Positions 24,221-34,239 of a stretch of DNA of 64,000 nt are shown one piece after another. The stretch lies in assembly GCA_964023205.1 (NCBI GenBank), contig OZ026835.1, positions 17,194,414-17,258,413 on the forward strand, given 5' to 3'. Below the pieces are notes generated by a model. The model saw only the letters and a program-made list of their open reading frames with translations. It had not been told where the DNA came from and did not search any database. Origin of the DNA: Lutraria lutraria (lineage: Eukaryota; Mollusca; Bivalvia; Venerida; Mactridae). The first letter of the stretch is position 1. Each line of letters opens with the position of its first letter. Position numbers and translations under genes: made by a program.

Positions 24221-24590
24221 GTCCTGTACCTGTTCACAAGCTGATGTACTTAACACGTCATTACGGTCAAGACTCTGCCAGGTCTTGTAAGCCTAGAATA
24301 GTTTTCAATTTTAATACGGCTTCACCTGTCAGGTTGTTCAAATCAAACATATTTTTATTTTGCTTCGAACTACGTACTCTTCAAACGAGCTTTACCGGAA
24401 GTAGACTTATTTTTATCTTTAGAGTGATCCCCCTTGTTGACTTTTGTCACTAACAAGGATAGTTCCTCTTCTGCGGTACCCTGCGGTACCCTGCGGGGTT
24501 TCCCCATTTTCTGGCTCAAAGCCGGAAATTTCCTCATCCCCTGAGGACTCAAATAAGGATAGGACATCGTCCTTCCTAAAATTAGACATA
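24221..24590 (-). pseudogene. Acidic N-terminal coding piece with frame break
   Basis: The minus-strand ATG at about 24590 starts MSNFRKDDVLSLFESSGDEE, then ISGFEPENGETPQG. At 24471-24490 a 10-base unit (ctgcggtacc) is duplicated, shifting the frame; the alternative frame continues EEELSLLVTKVNKGDHSKDK, then NKSTSGKARLKS. A further piece, AYKTWQSLDRNDVLSTSAC, follows a TCTAG acceptor near 24294. It could be the first exons of the gene carrying the 23406-23635 exon. Acidic N-termini like this are frequent in transposon-encoded proteins. Family unknown. Confidence 0.35.
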
Positions 24591-25084
24591 ATAAAGTAAA
24601 AAAATAAAAAATTGCACAATAAATAATAGAAAGAGGGCGTGGCTAAAAGGTTGTCTCGGAAACGTAAAATAAAAGACAATAATATATGAAGTCTCCTTGC
24701 ACTCAAAATAAAGAATTACTTAGTAATACATACAACAAGAATAGTTTTACTTAGAATAAGTAATACTACAAGTGAAAGTTGTCAGTAATGTTGCTCATCC
24801 ACCGTTGTGTCTTGTGGTTGAAATTGATGGTCAATTCTATCTTAACTTGAACTGTCATTATTCTAGTTTTTGATTACCGGTACACTTATTGATTGGAGTG
24901 TCTTAAACACTCATTCTGTCACTGCTGGAATCACAGCCCGAACAATATCACCAATGTCTAATGCACTAACATTGGGCTGTGAAATTGACAGTCATTGTTA
25001 TTGTAGCCAAAATGTACTGGGAGTTAAGTTCCGCAAAATTTATGTATTTGTTTTTCCAAATGTTCCTCTTTAATTTGTTTGATA

Positions 25085-25682
25085 CCTGGCTAGATATTGG
25101 GGATTGAACTGTTCCCCGTTACCTGACATGTCTCCATATTCATCGAGCAGAACCTCGTCCATATGTTTATTGTCTTTTCACCTGTGGTGTTTTTTTAGGT
25201 AAGAATGTTCCATCTCACCATCACTGGATGAGGATGACTTAATGGCAAGCATCATATTTTTTATGTGTTGTACCCATAACACTTATTGGGGCACCTGTCC
25301 GAATGGCTTTTTCTTTTGTGAGGTGGCCTAACCTCATCACCTGATGAAGACACTATGTTAAAGTCATTGCTCACTGTCTTGGTGGCTTGAGCACCTCGTG
25401 ATTTGTCTAACTTTGCCTTTCTTGTCAGTCTGCTTGGCATTTTTACCTTTTTTTACATTATAAGTTCTTTGAGCAATCTTGCCATCATCTGGCAAAGGAT
25501 CTTCACTTGATTCATTTATGTCAGGTGCCTGATCTTCACTTGATCCCTCAGGCGTGGGCACACTTCTCTTTCCCTTATGTTGACTTTTATTAGCCCCGGA
25601 TAAAGAGCTGAGTTCTTGGCAACAAGAACATTTACTGTTAGTAGCCGAAGCAGCTTTCTGTTTACTACTCATATCTGGATAA
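25085..25682 (-). pseudogene. Low-complexity Ser/Lys/Asp-rich coding piece
   Basis: Opens MSSKQKAASATNSKCSCCQE at about 25670 and continues with SEDQAPDINESSEDPLPDDG and KKGKNAKQTDKKGKVRQITR up to a stop at 25364. Beyond it, DFNIVSSSGDEVRPPHKRK and MDEVLLDEYGDMSGNGEQF appear in other frames. Highly charged and disordered, with no recognised domain. It may be a second copy of, or an upstream part of, the acidic gene at 24.2-24.6 kb. Confidence 0.3.
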
Positions 25683-25932
25683 AAACAAAACAAGTTATGA
25701 GTGTTTGAATAAAATACAATACCGTTAAACCTCAGCCAGGTATATGCTCAACCAGAGGATCCTTCCAAATCAAAACCACATTTTTTCTGTTGGTGGTCAT
25801 TGAAAATACATACTGAAAGCAACTTTAGAAGGCTTAAGAACTCTTGAACCTTACAATTATCGATGGTGTACAATCATTTGTCAGTAGCCAGGAAGAAAGG
25901 TTGTGTTGACTCTTAAATATTAGTATCCAAAT

Positions 25933-26290
25933 ATGCTTCAGAAACCTCGACGTCTAAGATACAAAACTGCTAATGTGCGAGTCACTGAAATTGGCGAACA
26001 GCTGGACATCGATCTGCTGTCGATGTCTAATTTAGTCGACGAAAACGATGGCGTGCGGTTTTTGCTTTGTGTCATCGACATACTCTCCAGAAAATTGTGG
26101 GTGCGACCATTGCAAAACAAGACCGCCAAAGTGGTTCTAACGGCCATGAAAGACATCCTGAACGACATTTCGCCGGCAAAAATTAAGAAAATTCGCGCGG
26201 ATAAAGGGAGCGAGTTCTCAAATCGGTGGTTTAAGAAGTACATGGAGGACGAAGGCATTTATTTTTTCACCACGAATAATCCGCCGATTC
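25933..26290 (+). pseudogene. DDE integrase core fragment, Maverick/Polinton- or retroelement-type
   Basis: The open frame covers the first two-thirds of an rve-type integrase core. First catalytic Asp region: GEQLDIDLLSMSNL. Hydrophobic strand with a conserved Asp: FLLCVIDILSRKLWVRPL. Second catalytic Asp: KKIRADKGSEF, about 60 residues further on. It ends IYFFTTNNPP, and the sequence then changes abruptly before the catalytic Glu. Such cores serve Maverick/Polinton and related virus-like elements and LTR retroelements; the pattern resembles the former, without certainty. GC content is near half, well above the surroundings, suggesting recent or horizontal origin. Truncated, so non-functional. 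Confidence 0.7.
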
Positions 26291-26570
26291 CAGTCTCTCA
26301 TATATACGTTCAAACTAAACCATGACTTGTTTGAACTGTGAGTTTATCCGCTCACAAAACTTAGTTCTCGCATCTAAGATGATATTAGTAAGTCATCAAA
26401 TAGTATTCCAGAAGCGTCCATACCTTCTAGAGCGTGATAAGCTAGTCAAAGACATCACCTGCACACATCCTGACTTTACAAAAAATTGAGTACATCCCAT
26501 CTCTCAAAGTCGTCCGATGTATGACTTTGACAATGATTCAACCCTCGTACGCCATTCTTTCCAATCCTCG

Positions 26571-26753
26571 CTAGACACGTTTCTTTGTAACTATTTGATG
26601 TAGAATCATGTATCTATGAGATATATCCGTTCTAGTTCCCCACCCTTGATGATAGCGCATTAAAAAATCATGGCTAAAACGCCTACCCGACCACACGAAA
26701 TCCGAGATTTCATCCACATTCTTTTCAAATCGTAGTCGCTCTAGTAACTCCAT
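26571..26753 (-). CDS. Short unknown open frame in the virus-like block
   Basis: A 60-residue frame, MELLERLRFEKNVDEISDFV, then WSGRRFSHDFLMRYHQGW. Past its stop a shifted frame stays protein-like (SSEDWKEWRTRVESLSKSYI), implying one frameshift in a longer ancestral gene reaching about 26485. Parts of 26400-26590 are also open on the plus strand, so strand choice is uncertain. Family not recognised. GC content and codon use resemble the neighbouring integrase fragment. Confidence 0.3.
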   Translation of the reverse strand: MELLERLRFEKNVDEISDFVWSGRRFSHDFLMRYHQGWGTRTDISHRYMILHQIVTKKRV

Positions 26754-27307
26754 TCAGAGTATGTAAATAGCCCAACAATGATAAAAAAATATGAGACATA
26801 GCGACCTCATTTGACCCTGACTAACATATGCGAGCTTAAACAGTTTATACGCTGTTTAAAGCAGATTGCTGCATGCGTTGTCATTTCATCTTCAGAGAAG
26901 ACCATTCCACAGCGATGCTTTGTACACAAATTTGTGCACAACGCTAGTCTTTTTCCAGTACAGCAATATTCAAAGCATGCAAAAATAGTCCGTATAAACC
27001 TTAATACATCTCACGTCAAGTATAGTAATTTCGCAATAACGTAGTAAACTTTTCCTAATATGGAAGTTGATCTTATCAACAGGGTATAGTATGAACTGTA
27101 AGTGACACATCAAACATTCAGATGAAAAAAGCATTATCACTCCAAATTCTTACACAATGTTGGAATGAGTAACTAGGTGTGAGTGAATCCACCCGAAAAG
27201 AAAAAAACACCACATGATATTGAAACATGTCTCTGAACGTCATCTGAAACGTTGCCTCACCCAGATTGCTCATCACCATGATGAAATGACTTGTGAAGGT
27301 TCAAGTC

Positions 27308-27340
27308 TCTATAAAAGCTTCGTTCTCAACAACTCAAGTT
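27308..27340 (+). promoter_or_regulatory. Candidate TATA-box promoter of the 27417 gene
   Basis: TCTATAAAAGC (TATAAAA at about 27311) lies about 105 bases before the ATG at 27417, leaving a short leader of about 75 bases if transcription starts about 30 bases downstream. No other gene in the window has such a close textbook TATA. Confidence 0.4.
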
Positions 27341-27416
27341 ATATCACGTTTACAAGTTTGAACTTGCTATATCTCTTTCCTAACAAGTTAGAACTTGCTG
27401 CTATTAAGATAGAATC

Positions 27417-27752
27417 ATGGCTGGACATGGAAACAATGGCGTAGATAGATACATGAACAAGTTTTTAGAGTTGGCAACATCAATGCATCAGTGTCAAACG
27501 GAAGCAAATGTGACAACTATAAATTTTTTAAATGCGGACAATAATAGTCATAAGATGGAAGTGCAACGCTTAACGCAAGACTTAGAAAATGCACAAACAA
27601 ATTATGTAAATATTTGCTCACAGGTTGAAAATTATCAGACTACACTAGACAGTAAAAACAAAGACATCAATGAATTAAAAACAACGATTGATGGTTTAAG
27701 GGGTGCATTGAATTTTGATAACGGGTTGGATATGTATGAGGTGCTGAGATGA
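27417..27752 (+). CDS. Small coiled-coil protein, 111 aa
   Basis: Intronless frame starting MAGHGNNGVDRYMNKFLELA and ending GLDMYEVLR-stop. Residues about 40-95 carry heptad-like spacing (MEVQRLTQDLENAQTNYV; NYQTTLDSKNKDINELKTTI), predicting a coiled coil. No signal peptide or membrane segment. A TATAAAA lies about 105 bases upstream. The last 86 bases overlap, antisense, the 3' end of the minus-strand membrane-protein exon at 27667-28076, so at most one may be functional there. No family recognised. Its position beside an integrase fragment suggests an element- or virus-derived gene, but a host gene is possible. Confidence 0.45.
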   Translation: MAGHGNNGVDRYMNKFLELATSMHQCQTEANVTTINFLNADNNSHKMEVQRLTQDLENAQTNYVNICSQVENYQTTLDSKNKDINELKTTIDGLRGALNFDNGLDMYEVLR

Positions 27753-28076
27753 TATGAAGTGATTCTGGAGAGGAAGTCTGAGGAGTGGTGTCCAATGTTG
27801 TCTCTATAGTTAGATTTGACTGTGGAGTGAAGATCTGAGCACCACATGTGGAGGTTCGAGGTGTAGAGGTCTGAGGTGTAGAGGTCCGAGGTGAGGAGGT
27901 CTCTATGCTTAAATTTGGTTCTGATCTTGATCGTCTTGATCCTACAGTACTTGCAAGTTCAAAAGTCAATTCTTTAAACTGTATACGTTTTAATTTGATA
28001 ACTTTGAAGTAGTGTAGAATCAAGGCGATCACAATCAGAAGCAAACACGAACCAAGTAGGAGTGCAAGGGAAATGG
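27667..28076 (-). CDS. Membrane-protein terminal exon: one TM plus Ser/Thr/Pro-rich tail
   Basis: Follows a strong acceptor (TTTGTTTTCTTTGCAG) and has 135 residues to the stop, entered in phase 1. A transmembrane helix (ISLALLLGSCLLLIVIALIL) is followed by basic HYFKVIKLKR, then a tail with SRRSRSEPNLS and repeated TSTPRTSTPQ-like units. The arrangement suits the transmembrane and cytoplasmic part of a type I receptor or mucin-like protein. The phase differs from the neighbouring membrane exon (28152-28610), so it is either a separate gene or an alternative end. Upstream exons not identified. Confidence 0.4.
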
Positions 28077-28151
28077 CTGCAAAGAAAACAAAACAAAATG
28101 AGACATTTATAAAATCCCAATCATTGTTAATAGTAATGACTTTTAAATAAC

Positions 28152-28905
28152 TCAAAGATGAGTTATCTCCTGATTGCTCTCAAAGATGCATGATTCATAT
28201 GTATTCAAATCAAACATTGAGGTAGAATCCATTTCAACCATCTCAAAAGAATTAGAGACAGTATCAGGTAGTCTAGGATTAGGAACAAGATAACTATTGG
28301 TGGATAAAGAGGAGCATTGGGAGCAAGCTCTATACATATGCATAGGAGATGTATTTGAATCAATAATGGGGAGGCGGTGTAATTTTCTCTTCATAAACTT
28401 TCTTATTAGGAGAATACTTGTAATTGTTATAGCAAGACAGACTGCATTTAAAGTATAAAGAATTATGATGTGAGGTAATGCACTATCATTTTGTACAGAA
28501 GGTGACAATGTTGAATACATACTACTTATCATAAAATCATCAGAGGAGGATGTCGAGGAGGATGCTACTATCGAGGGAGATGTTTTCATCGGAGATGTTT
28601 TCATCGACATCTGCAATGGTACAGAATGGTTAATATTACATACTCATGGGAAAACACATTTGCAAACGTATAAACTAAAATTTAAATCAGATATACAATC
28701 TATATCATGTACACATATGATTATAATACTCATCTTTCATAGTTATCAAATGGAATAAATACATCACTAGCGTTTATTAGGTACTTACAGCTGCTGTTAT
28801 ATTCCCCGCTGATGTTGTTGTTACAGTCGGAGTTGGAGTTGTTGTTGTGGTTGTTGTCACTGTAGCGGTTCGGGTTGTGACAGTTTGAGTTGTTATCTTT
28901 TGTAT
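28152..28905 (-). CDS. Mucin-like single-pass membrane protein, last two exons
   Basis: Exon 28905-28789 (acceptor CATTTCAG, donor CT|GTAAGT, exactly 39 codons) encodes a Thr-rich stalk (TVTTRTATVTTTTTTTPTPT). It joins in phase 0 to 28610-28152 (acceptor CATTGCAG), a Ser-rich segment, a transmembrane helix (IIILYTLNAVCLAITITSIL) followed by RKFMKRKLHR, and a cytoplasmic tail with CSQCSSLSTNSYLVPNP, ending in a stop. The Thr/Ser density implies heavy O-glycosylation. Clean borders and matching phases make it a likely expressed gene; its N-terminal exons would lie at higher coordinates and were not found. No family assigned. Confidence 0.5.
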
Positions 28906-28974
28906 CTGAAATGGTGAATATAACATACACTAATAACTAACATGAATGCTATTGTTTGTTTTGTTTATGTTTTA

Positions 28975-29105
28975 CCAATACTTCTCGCAGCAACTTCATG
29001 GCTATTATGAGAAGGGTGACTTATGAGGTACACCAGGGACTGAACCCAGCCGGCCCACATTATCCTAATCGCCGACAAACCAGTCGTAATGCTAACCCTT
29101 AAATC
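28975..29105 (-). repeat. Decayed tRNA-like SINE
   Basis: Read on the minus strand: AGGGTTAGCATTACGACTGG, TTTGTCGGCGATTAG, and GGCTGGGTTCAGTCCCTGG, which resembles a B box. The same motif style is seen in the other SINE heads. Confidence 0.4.
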
Positions 29106-29494
29106 CTGAGTACCAAGGAGCAACAAAACCAAGTTGCTTTGGAAGCAGTAAAACTGATGTCACAATTGAAATGATTCAATGAACATTTGATAGTGTACAG
29201 CCAATTATATATTGTTACTAAAATAGATTATGTATATGAAATTAATGGAATTCATTCACTTCATAATTAAAGCACTAAATTAAGAAAATGTACTTGTTAG
29301 TTAAATATTTATTTATCGAATTTCGTTCACCGGTTTCTCAATCAAATAAGGCTTAAAGCCAAACACAGGAATCTGGACCAATGATTTTTTTCCCCTTAAC
29401 TACCTGTTGCTTTCTGATGGGAAAATATAGTGTGCTAAATCAGAAAAGGGGAAATATGAAATAAAGATCATTTTATCTGTTTTGTCAATCTCTT

Positions 29495-29665
29495 GACATA
29501 GCGGATTATTTTGCATTTTAAAGTCATTTCTGGTGATTTATTTTGTAATTTTTGTTTGTAGAATTCTTTTATTTCTTTTCAGTTGCATATATAAATTCAT
29601 TTTGGAGGGAAACATAGCATTTATAGGGGAAAATATAAGTTTTTTTGGCTAGGGTAAACAGCCTG
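29495..29665 (+). repeat. Dispersed repeat, copy 2 (partner of 4488-4665)
   Basis: Shares ggattattttgcattttaaag with the copy at 4488, plus ggctagggtaaacagcctg at the end. Same orientation as the first copy. Confidence 0.65.
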
Positions 29666-29718
29666 TATAAGGCTGTAAACTATATGAAAACAATCAGTGT
29701 GGACTAATCAATTCATAA

Positions 29719-30107
29719 GGCCTAAATTAAAATATTGTTTGTTTGCCCTTTACCGACCCTGTATTTTAGAGGAGGGTAGGTAGGTAGGAAAAATATTTTA
29801 TTTCATCCTTTACCTATCATGAAATTACACTTCTATCTAGAAGCATTCTATATTCATTTTATGTATTCTACTACCATACAACCTTTTATTGTGAGCTTTA
29901 ATCAACCATAAACATGAACTCAGTGCTTTAACACACATTATTGTTTTCATTCATTACTTCTTATGTTTATATAAAGCACTGAGTTTTGTATATTTTCCCA
30001 AGTATAAAAACAAGTTCTCCCAGATTTTGCAATAAAATGTTTTGAGTTGGCATGATTTTTTCGGGTCGGTCGGTAAAGGGCAAACAAACTTAATTTTAAT
30101 TTAAGCC
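29719..30107. mobile_element. 389-bp PIF/Harbinger-type MITE, TAA target duplication
   Basis: The termini GGCCTAAATTAAAAT..., then TTTGTTTGCCCTTTACCGACC, are inverted repeats about 40 bp long with about four mismatches. TAA flanks both ends (29716-29718 and 30108-30110). Inside are gggtaggtaggtagg and an inverted pair containing 'aaagcactgag' / 'actcagtgcttt'. Non-autonomous. A matching single terminus is at about 33547-33586, and a larger coding relative may be 21102-22025. Confidence 0.8.
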
Positions 30108-30269
30108 TAAGCAATCATTGAATCATACATTGCAACTGGTGAATGAAATCATAAAGTATCGATACTTATCTATATATGACTTATTAGCAAGGACGTGACA
30201 TGACCTAAAAACGTGAAACAAAATGGTCGGTGGGGTATAAAAAAGTAAGTGAGTTTCTTACATCTAATC

Positions 30270-30600
30270 ATCTTGCTTTAATCGAAATTGAAGCTACTGA
30301 TGGTCTGTGTTTATGTTTGTGTTGTTTCTGAAGAAACAGTGTTGGAACAGCCTCTGATTTCACTGATCGTCTGAATTTCACTCCATGTATGTAGCAAATT
30401 GGTCCCCTCGAATGCGTCTTCTGCAAAATGTTTAGAGCACACTTTGCTGTACTGTCCTGGCTTAAAGGCATATCCTTTATCATCGCTCCTGCTGATTCTC
30501 TGCACTCAAATTCGTCTCACAGACTCCAGTTTTGGGAAGGAAAAGAAGCCTACTTTGTCTCTCCCAGACACAGACGTTTTTAACGCTTTTTGGTCATTTT
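30270..30600 (-). pseudogene. THAP zinc-finger domain relic
   Basis: Minus-strand pieces FFSFPKLESVRRI, a stop, then QRISRSDDKGYAFKPGQYSK, VCSKHFAEDAFEG and, in another frame, GVKFRRSVKSEAVPTLF. The order FPK..., CSKHF and AVPTLF is diagnostic of the C2CH THAP DNA-binding domain; the first cysteine pair is not seen. One stop and at least one frameshift are present. THAP domains head P-element-like and ISL2EU transposases as well as host factors. A transposase of the second type lies about 4 kb away. Confidence 0.7.
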
Positions 30601-30649
30601 TTCTAAGCCGTATCGTGGTAATAATGAGTACTTATGCTAATAAATAATT

Positions 30650-32690
30650 TTATTTGAGATAGTTTATCTATTCTTCATTTTTCTATAATGATGACCTTTA
30701 ATGTTTCAGTTATAATTACTAACAAATAATACTAAAACAAATTTTCTAAGTTTATGCTGATACCTTTTGCTTAGCAACAACAATATTCATTTTGCCTTTT
30801 GAATGAGTGACCTCTTTTGAAGGAAGTCTTTGTTCACCTGAAGTGCATAAATTTCTAGTATGTAAGAAACCAAGAAAATAGAATATTTTCTTGGGTCAGC
30901 CACCAAACATTCATATTTGAATGGAATGGACATTTGCTAATTGTACTCAAAACTTAAAAATGGAGCTATTTTATGACAAGGTTTCACCAAGGTATGTAAT
31001 TTTTTTACAACATTAATTTTACGGTTATCATAAAATTATATGTTATCATTATTTAATTACAGTTAATACCAAATAATATCTAGATCAACTTAAAAGTATA
31101 GTTTAAGTAGCCTACATTAACAAAGAAAAATAATGTCATAACATTATTGTTGACATTTGTATTATTATTTGTACCATGATATATGTAAAAAGGATGTCTT
31201 AAACTATAATTACATTTCTTTCTTGAGTTACCAATTTCGGTTATGATGATGTTTCTGCAGTTTCCCTTTTATTATCATTTATTAAGCAGAAATATTATTT
31301 GTTGCAAGTCACTATTTTTTTACCCTTTACATAATACCTTACAAGAACCCATCAGAGGACACCAACTTCAACATCTTCTGTTTGGTACCCTCTTCAATGA
31401 TGTTGTATGTGACTTCACCCGGTAGTCGATAATTTGAGAACCAGGCACCGTGCGATGAAATGATGCATCTCGGTAAGGCACAATGGCAGCTTAATTCCAG
31501 GAGTAAATAGCTGGTTGAAGAGGAAAAGTCAACATTATGCTAGTTGTTGCAGCGCATATGATCTGTTCATGATGGTAATTGATGGTAAACAGGTGTCTCC
31601 CTGCCTTTATTACAGTTATTTTTTGTAGGAAGAAAATCGTTGTTGCGACTGCTCCTTGTAGTAAGCAAAAAACATACAATTTTATGTGCAGCGTTTTGGA
31701 AAATTTGCGATTTGCCGATTGAAAATGTGGTAGATTTTGATTGTTATTAGTTGTTTGATGACTTGGGTACACTGGGATTTAGAGATTTAATGGAATTTTT
31801 TTTAAATAAGAGCCATTTGTTACTAGTGATATGATAGATAAATGTCATTTATGAAGTTCCATCCCTTGTCTTATATTATACATTATAATATTATACTGAT
31901 TTATACTATCCAAACACTGTTCTGACCCCCATGATCATGGCCCTCTTGTTTAGAAGTGTGACAAGTTGTTACTATATTGGGAATTGCTGGTAAAAAACGG
32001 CCCACTTCAAAAAATGACACAATACAGAAACGGCCTAATTCCATACGGTGCTGTACCAAAAAGGGCCATACTTTATCGATAATAAAAAGATAAAAGTAAA
32101 TAAAGAAAGGTTTACAATTATTTAACTGGCACCTGCACTGAATGCTGTGTTTATAATGTTTGACTTTTAAAGGCTCTTTATGTAATATGTTGTTACAGAG
32201 TATGCTTTTGTCGTTAATGTCATGTAACATTATTATTGTCATCAATTATGTTTAAGGGCTGTATTCAAATGTATTGAGTATCTGAATAATTGATAGTATT
32301 CACAGATACTAAAAATACATGAGTGTCAGACATTTCGGTCTCGAGACGTTTCTGTACCAAAGACCTTTCAGCCTCGATAAATTTTAAGTGTACATGACTG
32401 GTAACCATTCACACCTGTATAAGCTTTATCAGTAGAGCATGGTGGAGATTATATTGAACTGGGAATATGTAATTTAGATATAATAAGAAATGGTTTATAT
32501 TTTCATGTTTAATACATTTTTATAACAGTCATAACCAACAATCATAATTAATTACATATTTTTACAAACACATATCAATAGCTTTTCAAAAGCAACTATA
32601 ACAAAATTACAACAAAACAAACATAATTGTTTACAAATAAATTATTTATGCATAATTATCTAAATGTTCTTAAAATAATTCATTTACACC
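30650..32690. other. Mostly non-coding stretch
   Basis: No convincing genes. Minus-strand frame 31491-31772 and plus-strand text near 31340-31430 are open but have no recognisable domain or splice partner. AT-rich low complexity dominates near 32500-32700. Confidence 0.35.
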
Positions 32691-33546
32691 GTGTCTTCCC
32701 ACGTATTCCAGCGTTTAGAAAATAATAAATTATGTGATTCCTGTATACATATACAAATATCTAAAAGCACTCATATATAAATCACACTGTCATTGGCGCC
32801 ATACTGTTTCCAAAGTTGTGAGATCTTCCCGTCCAGAAACACATACTTTTGACGCCGGTTTCTACATAACGCCTCTTCAGTTACGAGTTGAATTGTACAC
32901 AGAACAAATCTGGACTCTTGGAGTAAAATGCCCAACAGGACATACAATTGCAGGGAATCACGTCCTGCCTTGTGGTTCAAACAACGATGTCATCCTGAAA
33001 TATTAAACATCGAAAGCTGACTTGGGTGTTGGGGTAACACACTCTGTTGGGCTTGTTTCATTTGCAGTTAATTTTATTGTCAAATTCCATTAATAAACAA
33101 ATTTCATCCTATGGATCAGCATTGTAAACTGTGAAGTTACTTGCCGATTAAGAAACCTGTATCTTTGCAAGTTTCTCGAAATTTTCCTCCTCTGGCAGTA
33201 ACTGTCCCCTCAGCAGTAACTGTCGGAAGACGTCTAACCACGTTTCATCATTGTTTAATTACATTTTTGCAATGAAACTTAGGGGAAGGTCCTTGAGTCA
33301 GGACTGTGACACAGAACGTTACGACATCTGCATGTTCTCTTTTGCTGATGCCGTCCATTTTGATTCAGTTTCAGGGAAAAAGCTGAGGAAACCCGATTGA
33401 ATGTAATTATTTACCAGAAGGAACTACAGAAAAGAAATACTGAAAAGATGAAAAATGACCAACACAGAACAGAAAAAAATAGGGAAAAAATTATTTTTTA
33501 GCTTTTATGTCCAAAAAAGTCAGTAGCGGCTATTTTCACCAGTCAG

Positions 33547-33586
33547 TCGTGTAAGGGCAAACAAACACTTTTTAAAGGATGGCCTA
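33547..33586 (-). repeat. Solo terminus of the 29719-30107 MITE family
   Basis: The sequence aagggcaaacaaacactttt then ggatggcc matches the right terminus of the 29719-30107 element and is followed by TAA. No opposite end was recognised, so it is a truncated copy. Confidence 0.5.
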
Positions 33587-33804
33587 AGAATTGAAATTTT
33601 ATTAAATATCATTGTACAGAAGCATTTAAGTATAAATAATTAGATAAAAACATAAATGCCAGCAGTCATATACATCAATTTCTTTATAATTATTATAATA
33701 ATTATTACATTGAATATTATTCCAAATTGATTTACAACATAGTTAGAAAACTCCATGACTGAAACTGACAACTAGTAAGCAAGTAAGTTTTATGTAAGTC
33801 TGAG

Positions 33805-33960
33805 CAATATTGTTACGTTATTACCTTCAACATCGTTGTTGGTCCTGATGGCCTGTTGGAAACAGACCACAGTTTCTCCGACCACAAAGAACTTTCAATC
33901 CATTGGTTCTCAACGTATTGGAATAAGTCTCTCATTTGTTGGGAATTCCCTTTGGCCTTG
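33805..33960 (-). pseudogene. MULE-type transposase C-terminal fragment
   Basis: The minus-strand frame KGNSQQMRDLFQYVENQWIE, then SSLWSEKLWSV, is followed, after a one-base shift, by CFQQAIRTNNDVEG. The block W....LW....WSV..Q.IRTNNDVEG is the conserved end of MULE transposases with FLYWCH partners. A splice-like GAAG|GTAATAA follows. Fragment only. Confidence 0.6.
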
Positions 33961-33989
33961 TCCTGAAGAAACTCAAAGACTCACTTGAT

Positions 33990-34205
33990 ATGAGCTCCAC
34001 TGAAAAACAGAAAAGCAAGAAGCTTCCAGATTTGTTGATGTGATTGTGGAAAAGTGTGGAATGTTTATTAATCCAAAGTATCCACATATTGGAGCTAGTT
34101 CAGATGCTACTGTAAAATGTGACTGTTGTGGAGAGGGTGTTGTTGAAGTGAAGTGCCCATATTGTGTGAAAGATGAAGTTCTTGTGAATACCGGTAACAG
34201 GGTTG
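33990..34205 (+). pseudogene. YqaJ-type recombinase/exonuclease fragment
   Basis: The plus-strand frame VDVIVEKCGMFINPKYPHIG, then ASSDATVKCDCCGEGVVEVK and CPYCVKDEVL, matches the YqaJ viral-recombinase fold used by animal DNA transposons: G.F.N..YP..GAS.D and the catalytic E-x-K (VEVKCP). The Gly of the usual GASPDG is replaced (GASSDA). It ends at about 34205, where it meets the 3' end of the convergent transposase. ISL2EU-type elements encode exactly a YqaJ nuclease beside a THAP-DDE transposase. Confidence 0.75.
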
Positions 34206-34239
34206 AATTTTTGGAAATATTCATATCAAGTTCAAACAC

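Noticed and set aside
25938..26258. Minus-strand 106-residue frame
   Set aside because: Antisense shadow of the integrase fragment.
26811..27444. Two plus-strand frames sharing a CL.QIA pattern upstream of the coiled-coil gene
   Set aside because: Similarity is short and may be chance; the second overlaps the promoter and leader of the 27417 gene.
32734..33006. Plus- and minus-strand frames near 32.8 kb
   Set aside because: Both strands are partly open, with no recognisable motif and no splice partner.
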